64,000 bases of DNA from JBQTGK01 sp052400665 (GTDB lineage: Bacteria > Bacteroidota > Bacteroidia > Bacteroidales > Marinifilaceae). Under the pieces are notes generated by a model. It was not told where the DNA came from, ran no database searches, and worked only from the letters and a program-made list of their open reading frames with translations. Both the position numbers and the translations under genes were made by a program. Positions within the stretch are counted from its first letter, which is position 1. Every line of letters starts with the position of its first letter. Positions 51,200 to 60,651 of this stretch are shown piece by piece. The DNA lies in the NCBI GenBank assembly GCA_052400665.1, contig JBQTGK010000003.1, one strand, 5' to 3'.

Positions 51200-53455
51200 T
51201 TAGCATTTTACATTAACGAGATCTTCAATTACGTCTTCGAGTTTTTCGTTGGCCTTTAGATTTAATTTTTTACGCAGGCGATAACGGGCAGTATTAACAC
51301 TCGAGGGCGAAATCATTAATATTCCGGCCATTTCGCGGGTAGAAAGACCAAGTTTTAGTAAAGTAAAAATTTTATGCTCGTTGCGGGTAAGTGCCGGATA
51401 TCGTTTTTTTAATTCGGGAATAAAACATGGATTTCTTTTTGTGAACAGTTGCATGTATTTTTCCCAATCTTCTTCGGTTGCAAGCTTTGTATTTAGTAGA
51501 GCTTGTGCTTCGTTAAATTCTTCTTTCGATTCGAAATCGGACTTATTGCTAAGTAGTTTTTCTTTTAATTCGGAAATAATATTCTCCTTTTTTTCTATTA
51601 ATAGTTGAGTTTTTTCTATGGTTGATTTATCAATTTCGGATTGTTTAATCAACTTTTTATGTTCCGAGGTTTTGGTATGTATCTCTAACTTTAGTTTTTT
51701 GTTACGTTTTCGTATATATATCATCAAAAGGCTAATAACTAGCAAGGATAAAAGAATGTAGAAAGTTCTTATGAGAATAATTCGGTTAAATAATTTTTTA
51801 TTTTCTTTTGTGAGTTTGTCTTTCTCTCTCTTAGCCATCTGAATCGCAAAATCATTGTCTTTTTTGTAAAGAAGTAAAACATCTTCGCGATGATGTAACT
51901 TATAATTAAGGCTATCAGCTTTTTTAAGAAAGAAAAGAGCACTATCGGTCTTATTTATATTGCTGTATGTTTGTGAGAGCGCTTTTGCAATTTCTACCTG
52001 ATCTTTAATCATACTAAGCTTGGAATGATTTTTCCAGGCAGTAATAAAGTGATTTTTTGCTTGTGTACTATTATGTATCGATAAGTAATATTCTCCAAGT
52101 AATTTTTGTCCGTAAGTTTTTAAAGCTTTCGAATTAATTTGAGAGGCTATCTGATTGCCTTTAGTAATTGTTTTTAGAGCTTTTTCAGGATTATTTTCGA
52201 AATGAAGGTATGTATACGATTTAGATAAATAGTATGAACTTATGGCATTTTTAATATCGTATTTTGTACTTATTTTTTTTAAAATATCTAAATAAAATGC
52301 CGACGAATCTTTGTCTTGTTGTTGAATTTTAGAAATGCTTAAATTTACGTAATCAATGGTAGTTTGAGTATACAAACCTTCGTGTTTATGCAGTTTTATT
52401 GCTTTATGAAGGTATTTGTCGGCATCTTTATAATTGTGCCATTTAATCATTAACCGGCCAAGTTGCTGATATGCTTTTGCTGTAGCCTTAGTGTCTTCCT
52501 TTTCGATGAAAAATTTAATTCCATCGAAAATCATATCAACTCCTTTTTTTAAATCTCCGGCAATATCGTAACACAATCCTAGGTTCTGAAGAATATAGGA
52601 TATTTTGAAAATATCATTTTCTTTTTTGGCAATTTGTAAAGCATTTTGGTAGTGATTAATCGCCTTATTTGTTTCTCCTATGTTAGAATATAGTGCTCCT
52701 AAATAAGCCTGATCCATATAAATAAAATCAGAGTTTTTACTTTCCTTACTTATTTTGGCAGCTTTTAAAAGATAAGCTTCGGCTTTACTAAAATCGATAC
52801 CCCTATTGTAAAGAAAAGAGATATTAGAATAGAAATGGCGAAGCAAACGATCGTTTAAATCGGAGTTTTGCTTTATATTATCAAGAAAAAATTGAATTCC
52901 TTCGTTTAATTTAGATGCATACCAATACGTATAACTTAATTGCTTTAAATTGGCACTAAAATAATTTTCAGCAACATTCGTTTGTTTTGTTTTAATTAAG
53001 TCTAATGAAAATTTATATCCAGATATAAAGCTTTTTATGGCAAGATCGTACCGATGCAATCCCTGATAATTTCTACTTTGCAGATATAAAGCTTGTAACT
53101 TTTCTTTAGACCTGTTCAGTTTATTTGATAAATAAAATGCTTCTTCGAGCTTTTGTAAAGATTCCTGATACTTTTTGTTTGAATATAAACCCGAACACCA
53201 GAAAAGTTTAGATTTTAAAAGTGCAATAGAATCGTTTAGCACACTTGCTTGTCGATTACACTTTGTAGCGTAAAATAAAATAGTATCTCCATTGTTACCG
53301 TAAGCAAATTCTTCGGCAATTTTTAGGTTTGTATAAAGGAGTTTTTTCCCCGATTGTAAATTTGAAATGTGTATAAGCGAGTCCGTTTTTTCACTACATA
53401 ATCCTGAAAAAATTATTGATAAAAGCAGTACAATTAAGAAAAAACATTTAGGCAT
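51200..53455 (-). CDS. TPR-transmembrane-LuxR-type regulator
   Basis: The 751-residue regulator starts at ATG 53455 with a signal sequence, MPKCFFLIVLLLSIIFSGLC; the longer frame from TTG 53512 is rejected. About 500 residues of TPR repeats follow on the periplasmic side, for example DQAYLGALYSNIGETNKAI and ENDIFKISYILQNLGLCYDI. One membrane helix, ILIRTFYILLSLLVISLLMI, is followed by a coiled coil (KLKLEIHTKTSEHKKLIKQ). The C-terminal HTH is LuxR/GerE-like: LTRNEHKIFTLLKLGLSTREMAGIL, then MISPSSVNTARYRLRKKL. This architecture is a common Bacteroidota one-component sensor-regulator. It diverges from the lipoprotein gene at 53768, a possible target. Confidence 0.9.
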   Translation of the reverse strand: MPKCFFLIVLLLSIIFSGLCSEKTDSLIHISNLQSGKKLLYTNLKIAEEFAYGNNGDTILFYATKCNRQASVLNDSIALLKSKLFWCSGLYSNKKYQESLQKLEEAFYLSNKLNRSKEKLQALYLQSRNYQGLHRYDLAIKSFISGYKFSLDLIKTKQTNVAENYFSANLKQLSYTYWYASKLNEGIQFFLDNIKQNSDLNDRLLRHFYSNISFLYNRGIDFSKAEAYLLKAAKISKESKNSDFIYMDQAYLGALYSNIGETNKAINHYQNALQIAKKENDIFKISYILQNLGLCYDIAGDLKKGVDMIFDGIKFFIEKEDTKATAKAYQQLGRLMIKWHNYKDADKYLHKAIKLHKHEGLYTQTTIDYVNLSISKIQQQDKDSSAFYLDILKKISTKYDIKNAISSYYLSKSYTYLHFENNPEKALKTITKGNQIASQINSKALKTYGQKLLGEYYLSIHNSTQAKNHFITAWKNHSKLSMIKDQVEIAKALSQTYSNINKTDSALFFLKKADSLNYKLHHREDVLLLYKKDNDFAIQMAKREKDKLTKENKKLFNRIILIRTFYILLSLLVISLLMIYIRKRNKKLKLEIHTKTSEHKKLIKQSEIDKSTIEKTQLLIEKKENIISELKEKLLSNKSDFESKEEFNEAQALLNTKLATEEDWEKYMQLFTKRNPCFIPELKKRYPALTRNEHKIFTLLKLGLSTREMAGILMISPSSVNTARYRLRKKLNLKANEKLEDVIEDLVNVKC

Positions 53456-53767
53456 AATATATGGTATTGTTAAGGCAAGTGTAAAAATAGATAAAACTAT
53501 ATTTTTCAGCAAATACTAATGTTTTAGAGAGTATTTGTTTTAGGTGTCTGAAAAAGAAAAGTTTGGAGTATGATATATACAATGTCTATATTATTGTCTA
53601 TTGCCATTTTTTTTCTCTCTTATAGGAAGTTCACATATTTGTTACTTCAAAAAACACACTAGTTTAATTGTGATGAATGCATGGATTTATTAGGTAAATA
53701 ATCAAAATAAATTGATGGGGTGATTCACGTTTAATATAATTTAATCATCTATTAATACTATTACTAA

Positions 53768-55870
53768 ATGGAGAAAAAATTTACACTTAAAAAATTGTTT
53801 GTTGTTGGTGTTTGCACATTTGCTGCTTGTTTATTTCTAAATTCTTGTGGATCTGGTTCTGGAATGTTTTCTAAAGGTAGAGATGAATTTAGAATTGCGA
53901 AAAGTGAAATGAGCAAGGGAAATGCTTTAAGTGCATTAGATCATGCTTTTAATGCCATAATTACCGATCCTGAAGTTAAAGGATTTAAAAAATTTATGTA
54001 TACACATTTTAATAGCACAATTGCCAATACGAAATCTTTTCTCGGACAGTCTGAGAATACAACAACTATTGCGCAGGCTGAAAAGCGCGTTGCTACATAT
54101 AAATTATTAGTATCTATTTACGGTAAAGTTCAACAGGTCGATTTGCCTTTTGTTGATCCGAAAGGAAAATGGGAGTGGACAACAAATTTTGTCGATTATT
54201 CAGCGCAGGCAAGTGCTTCAGTTGAGTATGCCTTTAATCTGATAATGAAACAGGGAAAAGAGGATCTTGACAATGCCCGAGTTAAAGAAGCTTACGAAAA
54301 ATTATCTAAAGCATATAGTAAGTATTGTTCTTCTGAAAAAAGAAGTGAAACAGCTACTTTAATTACAAAATATTTTACTGATTTTGGAAAAGCAAATCAG
54401 GAGACTTCGGATATTCCAGCTCTTGAGCTGGCACATAAGGCCTGGGGATATGCTTTAAAATTTACACCAAGCTTAAGCGAAGCTTCTGTTGCAAAAGATA
54501 AGTTAGAGAAAAAAATTGCCGAGATCTATTATAAAGATGGATTAGAGCTGTTGGCATCGAGCAATGTTGATGATAATATTAAATCGGTAGATCAATTTAA
54601 ACTGGCATTAAAATGGAATGCAAGTCATGCCGATGCTAAAAATTCTATTGTAGTTGCTACCGAAAAAATTGCAGAGTTTTACTATGCTTCGGCATTAAAA
54701 ATGGAAAAATCTTCGAAAAGCAATAAAGATGCTATTATTGCTTTGTACCGAAGTGCTCAAAAATGGATTCCCGATTATAAAGACTCTATGTATCGCATTT
54801 ATTCGTTAAATGTGGGCAGCGAGCTTATTACTCTTAAGAAAAATTTAGCCGAAACAAGAAAGCAGTATACAGCACTAACCGGACGATTACAAAATGTTTC
54901 GGCTGCTGTTGATAAGAGTAATGAAGTAATGGAGATGGTGACCTATGTTTCGGATCAGACAAGAAGTTTGAATACGAAAATGAAGAGTGTAGGTAGTACC
55001 TTAAAAGCTCTTAACCTGATTCCTGTGGTGGGGACTGTAAGTTCTGTTACATCCAGATCATTATCAGTTGCACAAAAGCCTGTTGGAGGATTGGTAGATA
55101 AGTTTAATACTATTGAACGTCCGTTTATAGATCCAACAAAAACAGCTGTAGGACAAGTAAAGGCAACTGTTGATGCCATTAAAGGAATGGTTGCTACAAC
55201 CAAACTAGTGCTTGCAAAAAGCGAAAAAACTGTTGCTACGATTGATGATTGTATCAAGACATTGAAAAAAGAAAGCGACTTTAAAAAAGTTGAAGGTGCC
55301 GTTAAAGAGATTAATAAGGGTTTAAAAGGTACATCTGCACAGATGAGAACCTTAAACAATAGTTTAACTACCTTCGAAAAAGGTGCTAAAGCTCTTGCGG
55401 TAATGCACTCTCCGGCTAAAAAAATTAAAAGTGGAGTTAGTAAAATTAAACCTACCTTAGATAAGGCAAGTTCAGTTACTCACGAAATGGATAAAGTGCT
55501 GAAAAAAGAATTTGGTTTTACAGGGCCTATTTCGCGTCATAAATATTCAATGTCTTTGTACAAGGCTTTAACCGCAGGAGGAAAAATTGCAGAAAAAATT
55601 GCCGATATAGGGATGAAAGCCGCTAAACCTATCATGAAAAAAATGAAAATTAGTTTTCCAACAGTTCCTGGTGTTGATGAGCTAAAAGGAAAGTTAGATG
55701 TTGTTAAAAAAGAGTACAACAGCATTAAAATGGAGACTGTAAAAATTAAAGATTCGTATAAAAAATATACCGATTACGAAGCTGCAATTAAAAATAACCT
55801 TAATAAAATTGTAGCAACTACTGGTTGTGGCGAAAAAGTTGGAACAAGCACATCTACCACAGCTAAATAA
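53768..55870 (+). CDS. Large lipoprotein, alpha-helical, unknown function
   Basis: The 700-residue lipoprotein has a lipobox FLNSC with Cys27 after a basic and hydrophobic signal (MEKKFTLKKLFVVGVCTFAA). The mature protein is almost entirely helical. There is a TPR-like first half (DEFRIAKSEMSKGNALSALDHAF, EAYEKLSKAYSKY, ALKWNASHADAKNSI). A long coiled-coil region follows from about residue 355, with many short amphipathic repeats and a Lys/Ser/Thr-rich tail. A hydrophobic stretch, LKALNLIPVVGTVSSVTSRSL near residue 415, could be membrane-active or buried. I recognise no catalytic motif. It is monocistronic, ending at a strong terminator, and divergent from the TPR-LuxR regulator. Confidence 0.75.
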   Translation: MEKKFTLKKLFVVGVCTFAACLFLNSCGSGSGMFSKGRDEFRIAKSEMSKGNALSALDHAFNAIITDPEVKGFKKFMYTHFNSTIANTKSFLGQSENTTTIAQAEKRVATYKLLVSIYGKVQQVDLPFVDPKGKWEWTTNFVDYSAQASASVEYAFNLIMKQGKEDLDNARVKEAYEKLSKAYSKYCSSEKRSETATLITKYFTDFGKANQETSDIPALELAHKAWGYALKFTPSLSEASVAKDKLEKKIAEIYYKDGLELLASSNVDDNIKSVDQFKLALKWNASHADAKNSIVVATEKIAEFYYASALKMEKSSKSNKDAIIALYRSAQKWIPDYKDSMYRIYSLNVGSELITLKKNLAETRKQYTALTGRLQNVSAAVDKSNEVMEMVTYVSDQTRSLNTKMKSVGSTLKALNLIPVVGTVSSVTSRSLSVAQKPVGGLVDKFNTIERPFIDPTKTAVGQVKATVDAIKGMVATTKLVLAKSEKTVATIDDCIKTLKKESDFKKVEGAVKEINKGLKGTSAQMRTLNNSLTTFEKGAKALAVMHSPAKKIKSGVSKIKPTLDKASSVTHEMDKVLKKEFGFTGPISRHKYSMSLYKALTAGGKIAEKIADIGMKAAKPIMKKMKISFPTVPGVDELKGKLDVVKKEYNSIKMETVKIKDSYKKYTDYEAAIKNNLNKIVATTGCGEKVGTSTSTTAK

Positions 55871-55910
55871 ACTTCTTAAATAATCTATTTGCCCTAAAAC
55901 CTATGTAAAC

Positions 55911-55948
55911 AAATCCCCAATTGAAGCAATTCTTTTGGGGATTTAATT
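55911..55948 (+). terminator. Terminator after the lipoprotein gene
   Basis: AAATCCCCAA (55911-55920) pairs with TTGGGGATTT (55935-55944) around a 14-base loop, followed by AATTTT. Confidence 0.85.
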
Positions 55949-56126
55949 TTATAAAAATTAAAGAAATATTTGAGGGTTGTATATTCATCTAGTCCGTTTC
56001 GGGATCGAAAAATTACTTGAGAAAAGCTGGAGATAATACATTATCGTCTAAATTAATGAAAATGAAAAATAGACATCAGTAGCTTAAAGATTTAGGTCGT
56101 TTGTAGAATTAGATTGTAATGTTCTA

Positions 56127-56161
56127 CTAAAACCTCTTTACCATTGGTAAAGAGGTTTTAG
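56127..56161. terminator. 16-bp perfect hairpin in the gap before the helicase
   Basis: CTAAAACCTCTTTACC (56127-56142) and GGTAAAGAGGTTTTAG (56146-56161) form a perfect stem with a three-base loop. It lies 183 bases after the previous terminator and 140 before the helicase, in an otherwise featureless stretch (55949-56301). It resembles an intrinsic terminator, so a short transcript between the two hairpins is possible. Confidence 0.65.
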
Positions 56162-56301
56162 TATATAACAAAGGAGGTAATAAGGAAATTTTATGTCTTT
56201 AAATTTTTTAATTGCAATTTCCTATTATTAATTACTTGATCTATATTTCTTCTATCTTTACGGCCGACAATAAGTCGAAATAATTATAAGCACATAAAAT
56301 C

Positions 56302-57441
56302 ATGTCTTTTAGCTCTTTGGGTTTACCTCAATCATTACAAAAAGCATTACAAAATCAGAAATATACCGACGCATATCCAATTCAGAAAGAGGCAATTCCT
56401 GCCATTTTAAAGAAAAAAGATGTGTTGGGAATTGCACAAACAGGATCGGGAAAAACAGCCAGTTACGTATTGCCTGTTCTTACAAATTTGCAGGGAGGAC
56501 GCATTTCTAAAAATCGCCATATTAAAACATTAGTATTGGTTCCTACTCGCGAATTAGCTTTGCAGGTTTTTGAAGTATTTCAGCAGTTTTCACAGGCACT
56601 TTCCGAGCCTGTAAAATGCCTGGCTGTTCATGGGGGAGTCTCCATTAATCCGCAGATGAAAGCAATGCAAAATGTAAATGTTTTAATTGCAACTCCTGGT
56701 CGTTTATTAGAGTTAGAAGATTCGAATGCAGTGCATTTATCAGAAATTGAATGTTTGGTTTTAGACGAAGCCGACAAGATGTTAAACATGGGTTTTGCCG
56801 ACGAAATGAATCGTATATTCGCACTTCTACCTAAAAAACGTCAGAATTTACTATTCTCGGCAACACTAAGTAAAAATGTAGATGATGTAAAGCAGGTTCT
56901 TTTAAAAGATCCTTTGATAATAAAAATAGAAGCTAAGGTCGATAGTATCGATTTAATCGATCAGATTGCCTATTCCATAGCCGAAGAGAAAAAAGGCCCT
57001 TTCCTGCGCCAGCTTATTAGACAGAATAATTTAAAGCAAGTACTCGTATTTACCTCTTCGGCACACAGAGCCGATGCAGTTGCTTATAAATTAAGTAAGA
57101 ACGGAATTCAGGCAACAAGCACACATAGCAAGAAAAGTCAGGGAGCCAGAACCGAAAATCTGCGAAAGTTTAAAACAGGAAAACTTCGCGTTTTAGTTGC
57201 CACCGATTTGTTAACCAGAGGAATAGATATTGAGTTTTTGCCTTATGTTGTGAACTACGATTTACCACGTTCGCCTAATGATTATATTCACCGAATTGGT
57301 AGAACCGGAAGAGCCGAATCGCCAGGCGAAGCAATAGCATTTGTTACCGCCAATGATGAACATCACTTTAGGGTAATTCAGAAAAAAATGGGCAAAAGAG
57401 TAAAGCTTATCGATACAAAAGATATCGACATAAAAGGATAA
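56302..57441 (+). CDS. DEAD-box RNA helicase, RhlE-like
   Basis: The 379-residue ATP-dependent RNA helicase consists of the two RecA-like domains with almost no C-terminal extension. Motifs in order: Q motif FSSLGLPQSLQKAL and YPIQ, motif I AQTGSGKT (45-52), Ia PTRELALQ, Ib TPGRL, II DEAD (155-158), III SATLS, IV LVFTSS, V TRGIDIEFLPYVVNYDLP, VI HRIGRTGRA. Family members act in ribosome assembly, RNA decay or cold adaptation. The sequence is closest to the RhlE group but the usual basic or low-complexity tail is missing. It is monocistronic. Start: ATG 56302 (MSFSSLGLPQ). Confidence 0.95.
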   Translation: MSFSSLGLPQSLQKALQNQKYTDAYPIQKEAIPAILKKKDVLGIAQTGSGKTASYVLPVLTNLQGGRISKNRHIKTLVLVPTRELALQVFEVFQQFSQALSEPVKCLAVHGGVSINPQMKAMQNVNVLIATPGRLLELEDSNAVHLSEIECLVLDEADKMLNMGFADEMNRIFALLPKKRQNLLFSATLSKNVDDVKQVLLKDPLIIKIEAKVDSIDLIDQIAYSIAEEKKGPFLRQLIRQNNLKQVLVFTSSAHRADAVAYKLSKNGIQATSTHSKKSQGARTENLRKFKTGKLRVLVATDLLTRGIDIEFLPYVVNYDLPRSPNDYIHRIGRTGRAESPGEAIAFVTANDEHHFRVIQKKMGKRVKLIDTKDIDIKG

Positions 57442-57614
57442 GAAAAAATCGAAAACAAGAATAAATATCAATTTGTTATGAATACAATAACAGATTGGTA
57501 TTTTTTTTGTAATTGCCGCAAAGTAAACCAGATTTTACACCAATTTTAATTAGCATTTATTTAGAAATATTAAATGCATAACAAACACTTCTTACTTATT
57601 AATTAGTCTAAAAA

Positions 57615-58118
57615 TCAAATTTCTAAATACTTTTTCGGATAGGTAAAAACATTCTGCCTTAAAAATATACCCGCAGCAGTAAAGCCGTGCAATTTGTTTT
57701 CTAACGCCGTACTTTGTTTGTGGTATAAATTGATTGTTGTATGAAGATCCTTGCATTTATCAATGAATCCCGGTAGGGGCTTCCATAAGTTCAGACTTTG
57801 TTCCTGTGCATATATCACGATCATTTTGGCATCGCTTTTATCAGTTTTGTTATGTTGTAGTTTCATTTGTAAAAATCGTTTAATAACCAATGGGATTATA
57901 ACCGAAACCCGAACATGGTTTTCAAATAAGAACACCGCATGCTGATAATAATTGCTGGTATATTCCATTACACACCAATTTTTTTGGGAAAGAAATAGAT
58001 GTAATTCAGCAAATCCTTCAGGAGTGTTTTTAAACTGTTTGTGCTCAAATTTGGTACTCCAGATATCAAATACTTTTTTAGAAATGTCGATACCTATAAA
58101 ATGTGTATTTTTATTCAT
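57615..58118 (-). pseudogene. IS110-family transposase, N-terminal fragment
   Basis: This 167-residue frame from ATG 58118 matches the N-terminal DEDD (RuvC-like) domain of IS110-type transposases. It has FIGIDISKKVFDIW with Asp11, CVMEYTSNYYQ with Glu52 and HNKTDKSDAKMI with Asp93 and Asp96. Complete proteins are about 300-400 residues and carry a C-terminal Tnp_20 domain with a catalytic serine; this one stops after PKKYLEI, so the C-terminal half is lost and the element is dead. It marks the left edge of the accessory region containing the lanthipeptide genes. The bases upstream (58119 on) are where IS110-type elements keep a non-coding RNA. Confidence 0.85.
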
Positions 58119-58386
58119 AGTAAAAGATTTATAAAAGAACGAAGCTACTTTGATATAGCAACCTAAAAAACAGACTCTAATGGCCCAGAGAACCAATCGT
58201 ATTCAAGTAGTGACAGAGTGGAGATCTTCATTGTTGACGAGTTTAAATACTCAATGTATAAAATAACCTTGCTCCATTCTTTTGTTCTTTAGTTAACTCT
58301 TTAAGATAATAATTTGTAAACTTAGGATGTATAAAAACATAAGTGGATCAGTGGTTTGCGGAAGCTTGGAGCATTTAATTAACTCC

Positions 58387-58450
58387 GCCAAATCTGCGAT
58401 TTGACAGGATGTTTTAAAACTTTAAATCTGTGTCAAAACGCAAATTTGGC
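58387..58450. repeat. 20-bp imperfect inverted repeat in the accessory gap
   Basis: The 987-base gap 58119-59105 is AT-rich and has no supported gene. Its one clear structure is GCCAAATCTGCGATTTGACA (58387-58406) with TGTCAAAACGCAAATTTGGC (58431-58450), which pair at 18 of 20 positions around a 24-base loop. It may be an IS end, a REP-like element or an RNA hairpin. A weak promoter-like sequence (ATAGAATTTG near 59046) precedes the lanthipeptide precursor. Confidence 0.7.
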
Positions 58451-59105
58451 TCAGTGCAACTTGACAAGTATGAGCTTCGAAATCACTTACGTTTCTTATA
58501 CTCACTATTAGCGATTACATGTCGTTGACATAGTATTATGTTGTAAATAAGGCGTCTTAAATTATTTGGCAAATTTCAATTATATTCTACAAGTTATTAA
58601 ATCAAGAATTTTTATCAACGGTTTGATAATTAAAGCAGGTCTAATTCTTAGCAGTTTAATAGGTGTTTTATCGAGATAGTTTTGGTAAGTATGATAAAAA
58701 AATATTTTTTTACTGCACTCTTTTTGCAGCTTTCAGCTTCATTTGTGTTTTACTAAAGCACATTTATTCCACTTTGCTTTACAAAATTTTTTATGTTTTA
58801 TTTGGATGGTATATTAATTATTAATATAATTGTTATAGTAACGAGTTATGTATAATTTAATATGATATTTCAAGATGCATAAAACAACTTAATCTGTCTA
58901 ATATTTTTTTTCTCTGCAAATATATTTACTCAACAAAGTAGCGATACATCTCATATTTCGGAAATAGAATCAATATTTTACTCATTTTACCGAAGTTCTT
59001 GTGTTTTAGGTAAATTAATTGTATAAATTTTAATGCTTTAATATAGAATTTGCAGGCGGAAACCGAAAAGCCTTAAATAGAGTAGGTATTTAAAATTATA
59101 TTATT

Positions 59106-59333
59106 ATGAAAAAGAAAAGTTTAAACAGAAAATTGGTTTTAAAAAAAGAAACAATCTCTAATTTAAACATGAGTGAAGTAAAAGGGGGGCGACTTCCTGG
59201 GGGGCAAACTGGGGATAATGGATGTGATGGTACCTGGGTTTCTGTACTTTATTGCGATGATAAACCAGCGACTGCCATGGCTTGTAGCATGCCGTGTGCA
59301 ATTGAAAAGCGCCCAACATTTGCACTTTGTTAG
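59106..59333 (+). CDS. lanA: Class I lanthipeptide precursor, double-glycine leader
   Basis: This 75-residue precursor has the Bacteroidota class I lanthipeptide leader: basic start, LNRKLVLKKETISNLN, then MSEVKGG with Gly27-Gly28 as the probable cleavage site. A second GG at 32-33 is an alternative. The core (about 47 residues) has five cysteines at 40, 50, 60, 64 and 75 and six Ser/Thr. Five of these sit just before a cysteine: Thr35-Cys40, Ser46-Cys50, Thr56-Cys60, Ser61-Cys64 and Thr71-Cys75. That is the spacing expected for five (methyl)lanthionine rings, with the last residue being Cys75. LanC and split LanB genes follow on the same strand, making the assignment firm. The ring pattern itself is a prediction. 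The activity is unknown, perhaps antimicrobial. Confidence 0.93.
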   Translation: MKKKSLNRKLVLKKETISNLNMSEVKGGRLPGGQTGDNGCDGTWVSVLYCDDKPATAMACSMPCAIEKRPTFALC

Positions 59334-59368
59334 TAACAACATTCTAGAAACCTATTAAATACCAAATC

Positions 59369-59397
59369 AAGAGCTAGTACATTGTATTAGCTCTTTT
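59369..59397 (+). terminator. Partial terminator between lanA and lanC
   Basis: AAGAGCTAGTAC (59369-59380) pairs with GTATTAGCTCTT (59384-59395), 12 bp with one wobble, a three-base loop and a short T-run. Placed 35 bases after lanA, it would allow abundant precursor mRNA and limited read-through into the enzyme genes. Confidence 0.8.
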
Positions 59398-59410
59398 AAT
59401 TAAAATTATT

Positions 59411-60622
59411 ATGGATTGGGAGAAAATACCTGAATTAAATAGAACAAAAATTGAATCAAAACTTTCCCAGTTTGAAGAAATATTAATATCGCAAAAGGAA
59501 GTATATGAGAGTGGGCAAGGACTTATGGGGGGTAAGTTGGGAGTTGCCTTGTTTTTTTTATATTATGCTAAATTAACAGATAAGCAAGAACCATATGATT
59601 TTGGATTAGAATTAATATCTAAAGTATTTGATGATATAAATAATGGATTTAATTTTCATACACATGCAAGTGGCTTAGCAGGTATTGGTACAACATTAAC
59701 AATATTAACTGAAGCAGATTTGTTAGATGCTGATTTAAATGAGGTTTTAGAGGGGCTTGATGAATACTTGTATACTTTAATGATATTTGAAATTCAGAAA
59801 GGAAATTATGATTTCTTGCATGGAGCAGTTGGTTTAGGTTTATACTTCATAAAAAGAAAAACAAATGATTCAAAAAAATATTTGACTGAGTTCATAAAAG
59901 AATTGGATAAAATTGCGACAAAAGACGAAGAAGGAATTAGATGGTTATCAGTTTTAGATCGTGAGAAACATACAAAAGGGAATAACTTAAGTTTGTCTCA
60001 TGGTTTGGCAAGTATAATTGTAATTTTAAGTAAAATTTATAAACTAGGAATTGAAAAGGAAATGTCTTTGGAATTGCTAGAAGGTTCAGTAAAGTATTTG
60101 TTAAATCAACAACTCGATAGTTTAAAATTTCACTCTATTTTTCCTTCTTATGTTGGCGCTGATTCTCCTACAAATAGCAGATTGGCATGGTGCTACGGCG
60201 ATTTAGGTATAGGAATAGCCTTGTGGGTAACAGGTAACTATGTAGGTAAAGATGAATGGAAAAATATAGCAGTTGAAATCTTATTAAATACAACCGATAG
60301 AGCCGGGATTGCACAAACTGGTGTTGTTGATGCAGGATTGTGTCATGGAGCTGCAGGCAACGCACATATTTATAACCGAATGTTTAAATATACTGGAATT
60401 ACTGAGTTTAAGAAAGCTTCGGACTATTGGTTTAGTAAAACTTTCGAAATGTCTGTGCACGATGATACGCTTTCTGGATTTAAAGCGTTTAGAACTAAAG
60501 AATTTGGTGGACCTTGCGAAGAACTGGGATTTTTAGAAGGAATTGCTGGTATCGGTTTAAGCTTAATCTCTGCAATATCTGATGTAGAACCATCCTGGGA
60601 TGAATGTTTATTATTATCATAA
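59411..60622 (+). CDS. lanC: LanC-like lanthionine cyclase
   Basis: This zinc enzyme adds cysteine thiols to dehydrated Ser/Thr to close lanthionine rings. The 403-residue length is normal for a stand-alone LanC. Repeating alpha-toroid motifs are visible: MGGKLGVALFFLYY, GLAGIGTTLTIL, FLHGAVGLGLYF, LSLSHGLASIIVIL, WCYGDLGIGIAL, GLCHGAAGNAHI and GFLEGIAGIGLSL. Zinc ligands are Cys261, Cys311 and His312, matching the Cys-Cys-His set of NisC, and His197 in SHG may be the catalytic base. It is located between lanA and lanB and is likely cytoplasmic, working with the dehydratase. Confidence 0.95.
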   Translation: MDWEKIPELNRTKIESKLSQFEEILISQKEVYESGQGLMGGKLGVALFFLYYAKLTDKQEPYDFGLELISKVFDDINNGFNFHTHASGLAGIGTTLTILTEADLLDADLNEVLEGLDEYLYTLMIFEIQKGNYDFLHGAVGLGLYFIKRKTNDSKKYLTEFIKELDKIATKDEEGIRWLSVLDREKHTKGNNLSLSHGLASIIVILSKIYKLGIEKEMSLELLEGSVKYLLNQQLDSLKFHSIFPSYVGADSPTNSRLAWCYGDLGIGIALWVTGNYVGKDEWKNIAVEILLNTTDRAGIAQTGVVDAGLCHGAAGNAHIYNRMFKYTGITEFKKASDYWFSKTFEMSVHDDTLSGFKAFRTKEFGGPCEELGFLEGIAGIGLSLISAISDVEPSWDECLLLS

Positions 60623-60651
60623 AAAAGAAGATTTGCAAATAGAAAATACAT

